From assembly GCA_963680875.1 (NCBI GenBank), contig OY804583.1, positions 31,051,331 to 31,115,330 of the forward strand: a stretch of DNA of 64,000 nt, written 5' to 3'. This DNA is from Bathymodiolus brooksi. Lineage: Eukaryota > Mollusca > Bivalvia > Mytilida > Modiolidae. This document shows positions 57,593 to 64,000 of the stretch, one piece after another (within the stretch, counting starts at the first letter, position 1; the number at the start of each line of letters is the position of its first letter). Both the position numbers and the translations under genes were made by a program. Below the pieces are notes generated by a model. It did not search any database. It had not been told where the DNA came from and saw nothing but the letters and a program-made list of their open reading frames with translations.

Positions 57593-60500
57593 CAAACAAC
57601 ATATATGAAGTTCGAAAGTTATTTTGTTCACGTTTAACATACTGTATGTACAATATGGGTTTAGTATGTGTTTCAACGCTGCGGTAGAATATTGACAATT
57701 CTAGCACAGCTCAATTATAAGTTAACACGTACTTACATGTACCTCAGAAGATCAGTGTTTCACATCAACATCAACATTACATTTGAAAGCAGTGAGCTGA
57801 TATCGCCACATCCTGTTGACTGAATATCGATATTAAAACAAGAGGGTGTGGGATTGGGAGGGGTCTAGCGAAATAGCATAGGGCCTCTGTTGATCTAAAT
57901 CCAACACTGCAGTTAATCATGTCTTATATGTATAGAAGGGCTCATGTCTTATTAACGTTGTGTTTGCTTGTGCATAGTGGTGTCCAACACATATTGTGTT
58001 GTATTTTTCTTTTGTTTTTCTTCGTCTTGTGTATTCTATATTGCAAGTTTATTTTCTTCTGGATTGTCCATTATTGATTTCCCCTTAGAAATTCTCTGAC
58101 GTTTATTTGTGGACAAACGTTTGAGCTATGCGTAATAAGGCAATGTTAACGTCAATTCAAGTGAATATTCGAAGGTCAAGATATATTTAGCAAAAATTCA
58201 TAATGAAGATGATGAAAAAACAATGGGCAATATTTGAAGGTTTGTTAATGAACAAAGCACGTACCATATCTCTTTGCTTTTTTTGTGTTAAAATGATTTT
58301 ATATTCTCCCTCTTGAGATCATCAAATTTAAATAATTTCTAATCTAATATAAATGGCTAAGTAAGGGTTAAAGTTATTGTGCTTAACGCCACTTTGAACA
58401 CTATTTCAGTTATATAGTGACGGTCAGCTTTATCGTTGGAGGCAACCGGAGTACCCGGAGAAAGCCACCTACCTGCATCAAGTCATTGACACACTTTATC
58501 ACACAATGTTGCATCTAGTACTCCTCGACATGAACGGAATGTGAAATTTTAGTAGTGATTGACACTGAGTGCTTTGATAGTTCTAAATCCAAGTACCATA
58601 TGAGCACCAGCACGACGACCCCGGCTAAATAGGAGAAAAATCTTTTGTCCACAAATAAACGTTAGAGAATTTCTAAGAGGAAATCAATAATGGACAATCC
58701 AGAAGAATATAAACGCAGCAACCAAACATATAAGCAAAGGCTGGCTTGCTCAGAGTCAGAAAATATGCCCAAGAGGATTGACATGTCGGTCTGCGGACTG
58801 TTGTATCAGTGAGCTAGCACCATCAAATTGGAAATAAGCGTGTTTTTTCTAGTTCAATGAGACATCATCGGGCATACAGAAACTTGTGCTGATCCCTAAT
58901 AAGGTCGCCAATAACTGTACATCATAACGTGTACTCATTAACACTAGTTATTTATACATCTGTTGATTAGGGTAAGGGTTAGGGTTATGGTGATTAACGT
59001 CACCCTCAACAATGTTTCAGTTATATCGTGGCGGTCAATTTTATTGGTGGAAGAAACCGGAGTAACACCGACCTGGCCCAAGTCATTGACAAACGTTATC
59101 ACATAATGTTGCATCGAGTACACCTCGCCTGAGTGGGATTCGAACTCACAACAATAAATGTAAATCAGAACGTGTACTCATTAACATTATTTATTTATAC
59201 ACCAGGTGATAATTATACGTTTCTGTCCCAAATAAAGAGAACTATTAGATCCCTCTATGGACAAACAATGAAAACAACATATCATTTGTATAAGAAACAA
59301 CAACACATCTACATCAAAAGGACAACAACCATTGTCATTGGAGAAATGGATATTCCATACCGGTCAACCAGTTACACAGTGTTGGGTTTAGCCTGCACAA
59401 TTGAGAAACATACCAATAAATTTGCCAGAAGACCACAATAATTAACTACATATACTATACAGCCTTTACGTTTTATTGTTATTTTGAGAAAATCCCGATG
59501 AACGATGCAATAAGTTCCGTACAGCGGAACTAGTTACACAATGTGTTGTTTAGCCGGCAAGATTGGAAAACAAATACATTTCAGATAACACCACGATAGT
59601 TGCTTGCATATACTATACAGTCTTTAGGTTTTCTTGTTACATTGAGAAGGTCCCGATCAACGATGCGTTCAGTGATTGATATATTATGTGTTCGTTTCAA
59701 AAAGCCATTAACCCTATTAATTTTACTTTGTTATCAAATGTTTAGATATTAATGTTGCTTTGAACATAAAAATCAATTAAAATCCTGTTAATTATTTTAA
59801 TTGATTTCAAATAATTACAATTTTACAATGAATTAGACTATTATAATTTATAATTTGTATTACTATTGTAAAATCACATATTGTTTAAGTATCCAGTTTC
59901 GCAATATTAATCGTGTGTTAGGGTAGTGTGTTTGATGCTACGTTCTACAAAATTTCAGTTATATCATGGCGGTCAATTTTATTATTGAAGGGAACTGGAG
60001 TACCCAACGAAAGCCTCAAGTCACTGACAAACTTTATCAAATAATGTATAGAGTGCCGCTTGCCATGAGCGGAATTCGAAGTCACTGACAAACTTTATCA
60101 AATAATGTATAGAGAGCCGCTTGCCATGAGCGAAATTCGAAGTCACTGACAAACTTTATCACATAGCTTTATTTGTGATAGTTACTGACTACACAGATAG
60201 TTGTAAATCTAGCAACCATACGATCATGACCACGATGGCCTCCATATTAATCGTGAAGTTTGCATTACAACACGATATTCTTCGTATCAAGGACTGGATG
60301 TCGGTAGCTTATAGTATTTTTTAGCAAAATGAAGTTACCAAATGGACAATCAGATGCCTTAATACGTAAACGGATTGATAATGGACAAAACAAAGCGGTT
60401 TCCTCCCCCAATAAAACTGATCGACACGATAGAACTGAAATATTAATGATAGTGGCGTTAAACACCATAAACCAAACATAAATATTCTGAATTATTGCTA

Positions 60501-63500
60501 AAATTTTCTATACTTCATGCAAAGAAAAAGAAAATATGGGTCAGCCGGTGATGACAAAAACTTTACGACGAAAGATATGATCTCAATTTTCTCTTTGTGA
60601 ATTTTCGATTTATATGGAGCGACGTTAGGACCATAATACCTGCATATGGGGTGCATATTTCCCAGTTAGTAAGAAATTCCAAAGCTAACGGTTCATTCAG
60701 ATTTATTGGACAGAGGGTAGCTCCATTGGGGGAAGATACTAAACCAATGGATCAGAGTTATAGTTCATTTTGCGAACGTCTTCATGTCATGATGACCTTT
60801 ACTGAACATCTGTGTAACAGATGACTGCGAATATGTTCAGTTAGTCATAGGAACAATTCCGTCCTTTTTCATTTGGTCATTATGTTGTCTGTCCTTCGAT
60901 TTACGAATTCTGATTACCCCTTTGGTATTTTCAAACTCTTCTTAATGTTAAGTTGGAACTGATCGAAGGCTTTGTTTCGACATAAATGCACGCCGAAGTA
61001 AACAAGTAAATTACAGTGATCAAACACATTTTTCGTTAAAATATATTTGCTTTGTTTGCACAAATTATAGCTTTATACAATATTTACATTTTATGGTCTA
61101 CACAAATTTTACTGAGGCGTAAAATCATAGCCTTCAGCGATATTTTCACGCATCAGCGGTTTTATGGTTGCTATTTTTGACAAAATGAATCATCAATTGT
61201 GTTGTAATATAAAACCCTGTAGATGTTACATTATATAAATGGCATTAATCGGATTACCATGGCGGTCAGTTTTATTGGTGGCGAAAACGGAGTATCCGGA
61301 GAAAACCTCTGACCTGTCGCAAGTCACTGACAAACTTTATCAAATATGAGTAGCATATATAGTGTCTTATAAGAAGCAAGAACTACTTACACTTCGAGAG
61401 CACCTGAGTTCACCCTCGGTAGTTTGATGGGTCGGTGTTGCTCATCTGTTTTTTTTTGTGTTATCCCATTATGTGTCATTACGTTTTGTTCTGTTATGTG
61501 TTGCAATGTCCGTAGCAATTTCCGCATAACAAACGATGTTCGGTTCGTCTTTACCTCCACCTATTTGTAGGAGGGTTCGTGGGACAATCGAAGAAAGAGA
61601 AACAGTACAATAGCCCAGAGGAAAAGAACAAACAATGATCTACAAAACACTAAGCAGAAAACTAAAGATCGAGCTACACAAATCCCGCTATGAATAGAGG
61701 TTGACTGAGATGTAGTTTAATGTAAAAAAATGCTTTGTATAATCATAAGATATGCTTAAAGCAAGTGCATTCTCTTTTGTCTGATCATATTTAACAGCCT
61801 GTAGTCAGTGTCCCCAGTTTTATCTCATTACATCTACAGATTGAAGTCAGTGTCCCCAGTTTTATCTCATTACATCTACAGATTGAAGTCAGTGTCTCCA
61901 GTTTTATCTCATTACATCTACAGATTGAAGTCAGTGTCCCCAGTTTTATCTCATTACATCTACAGATTGAAATCAGTGTCTCCAGTTTTATCTCATCACG
62001 ACTACAGTTTGAAGTCAATGTACTCTTGTTTATTGCTATATTGTTTACTTTCCTTTTGATGTTTAAAACCATTATGTTTCATATCACGTAAGCACTGTGA
62101 AGATTCAAATCATCGCTAATCGCTACGCGTTGTCAAGGACGCGTAGTAATATCGCTGTTTTCTAATATGACGTTATAATGACGTCACATTACCAAATCGT
62201 TGATGAGCATACTATCACAGCGATAAAATAATAACGATATTTTCTAAAACACGATGACGTTTCTCAGTCATCTCTCATCACAGGCCTTCGCCCTTCGATG
62301 AGAGTTGACTGAGAAACGTCCCCTCGCTTTAAAAAGACATCGTTAATCACTTATTATTCTGTCTTAACTACAGATAGAAATATATATATTCTTGTTTGAT
62401 CTCATCTCACCTAGATATCAGGGCGATGTGTACAACATTATGTGATAAAGTTGTTCAGCGACTTGCGACAGGTCAGTGGTTTTCTCCTGGTGCTCCGATT
62501 TCATCCACCAATAGAACAGACCGCCACGATATAACTGAAATATTGTTGAAAGTGGCGCTAAGCACCATCAAACAAACAAACAAACATCTCACCTAGAAAT
62601 AAAGGTAAATGTCGTGTCTTTGTACAATGTACTTTAGTACAATGGTAATATAATAAATGTGATCAATATGTATATAAGTATGTACATGTATTCAATTATC
62701 CGGAACGGTTAAGCATGTTGATGTTCGGTCAGTCGTCTGTGTGAGCTTAACGTAAATATCACCAGATATATTTGTTTTGCTTGCACAAATTATCATAGCT
62801 TTACACAATAATTATCGAGGCGTAAAGTCAAAGTCATCAACGTTATTTCCACTCATCAGCGATGTTATGGTTTACACAAAAGTTACTGATGCGTAAAATC
62901 ATAGCCTTCAAAGATACTTTCACGCATCGGCGGTTTTATGGTTGCTATTTTTGGCAAAAGGTATCATCCATTTTGCTGTAATATGAAACCATAAAGATGT
63001 TACATTATATAAATGGCATTAATCGGAATACCATGGCGGTCAGTTTTATTGCTGGCGAAAACGGAGTACCTGGAGAAAACCTCTGACATGTCGCAAGTCA
63101 CTGACAAACTTTATCAAATATGAGTAACATATATAGTGTCTTATAAGAAGCAGGAACTACTTGACACTTCGAGAGCACCTGAATCCACCCTCGGTATTTT
63201 GATGGGTCGGTGTTGCTCATCTTTTTAGTTTTGTTTGTGTTATCCTATTATGTGTCATTACGTTTTGTTCTGTTATGTGTTGCAATGTCCACATAACAAA
63301 CTATGTTTGGTTCGTCGTTACCTCCACCTCTTTGTAGGAGGGTTCTTGGTACAATCGAAGAAAGAGAGAGAGTACAATAGCCCAGAGGAAAAGAACAAAC
63401 AATGATCTACAAAACACTAAGCAGAAAACTAAAGATCGAACAACACAAACCCCGCTATAAATAGAGGTTGACTGAGTTGTAGCTTAATGCAAACAAATCC

Positions 63501-64000
63501 GTTGTGTAATCATAAGATATGCTTAAAGCAAGTGCATTCTGTTTTGTCTGATCATATTTAACAGTCTGAAGTTAGTGTCCCCAGTTTGATCTCATCATAT
63601 CTACAGCTTGAAGTCAGTGTCACCAGTTTTATCTGATCACATCTACAGTTTGAAGTCAGTCTCTCCAGTTTTATCTCATCACATCTACAGCTTGAAGTCA
63701 GTGTCTCCAGTTTTATATCATCACATCTATAGTTTGAAGTCAGTGTCCCCAGTTTTATCTCATCACATCTACAGCTTGAAGTCAGTGTCTCCAGTTTTAT
63801 ATCATCACATCTATAGTTTGAAGTCAGTGTCTCCAGTTTTATCTCATCACATCTACAGCTTGAAGTCAGTGTCCCCAGTGTTATCTCATCGCATCTAGAG
63901 CTTGAAGTCAGTGTTTCCAGTTTTATCTCATCACATCTACAGCTTGAAGTCAGTGTCTCCAGTTTTATCTCATCACATCTACAGTTTGAAGTCAGTGTCT
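57446..64000 (+). repeat. Segmental duplication, copy 2 (runs off the window)
   Basis: Near-identical to 47921-54414. It carries one extra 61-bp tandem unit at about 60053-60115 ('AATAATGTATAGAGTGCCGC' and following). It contains second copies of the SINEs, repeat C, hairpin and 42-bp arrays listed for copy 1. It ends at the window edge within the long 42-bp array. Confidence 0.95.

Overview
The window looks like nuclear DNA of a bivalve mollusc, possibly a mytilid (low confidence at that rank). It is AT-rich and intron-dominated, and crowded with tRNA-headed SINEs, short inverted-repeat elements, minisatellites and a pearl-like tandem element of the kind known from bivalves. There are no prokaryotic operons, CRISPR arrays, rRNAs or intact tRNA genes.

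The main gene is a plus-strand ceramide-kinase-like lipid kinase. I assembled it by hand from 12 coding exons between 10102 and 44965. All eleven splice junctions have GT/AG ends and keep the reading frame, giving 1,365 nt or 454 residues. The protein has an N-terminal PH-like region, the diacylglycerol-kinase-type catalytic fold (NPIGG, GGDGT, TGTGN), a CERK-like middle (RWLRRARY) and the C-terminal DGE motif. Two introns hold tandem copies of the intron/exon boundary that follows them (exons 6 and 7). Three acceptors (exons 5, 11, 12) lie 12-32 bp downstream of a sense SINE tail. A possible alternative terminal exon lies in intron 8.

Region by region. 1-1830: 155-bp tandem element, then SINE copies. 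1830-7610: AT-rich, almost featureless. 7611-8098: TA-flanked inverted-repeat MITE. 8216-9033: frameshifted minus-strand remnant resembling DUF6589 proteins. 10102-44965: the kinase gene. Its introns carry two minisatellites (12060-14065), a 5.9-kb L1/Tx1-like LINE inserted in a SINE with a 16-bp target duplication (18755-24648), a 69-bp array made from the exon 7 boundary (25283-25930), a MITE split by a 7.7-kb segment (28188-36161) and two copies of a non-autonomous DNA transposon with 6-bp target duplications. 44966-47920: repeats and SINEs. 47921-64000: two nearly identical direct copies (about 9.5 kb period) of a gene-free, repeat-built unit running off the window end.

All open frames inside the minisatellites and SINEs are taken as non-coding. 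Apart from the kinase, the recognisable proteins belong to the LINE and the DUF6589-like remnant. No new biochemical system is evident. The most unusual signal is the repeated association of mobile and tandem DNA with the 3' splice sites of one gene.
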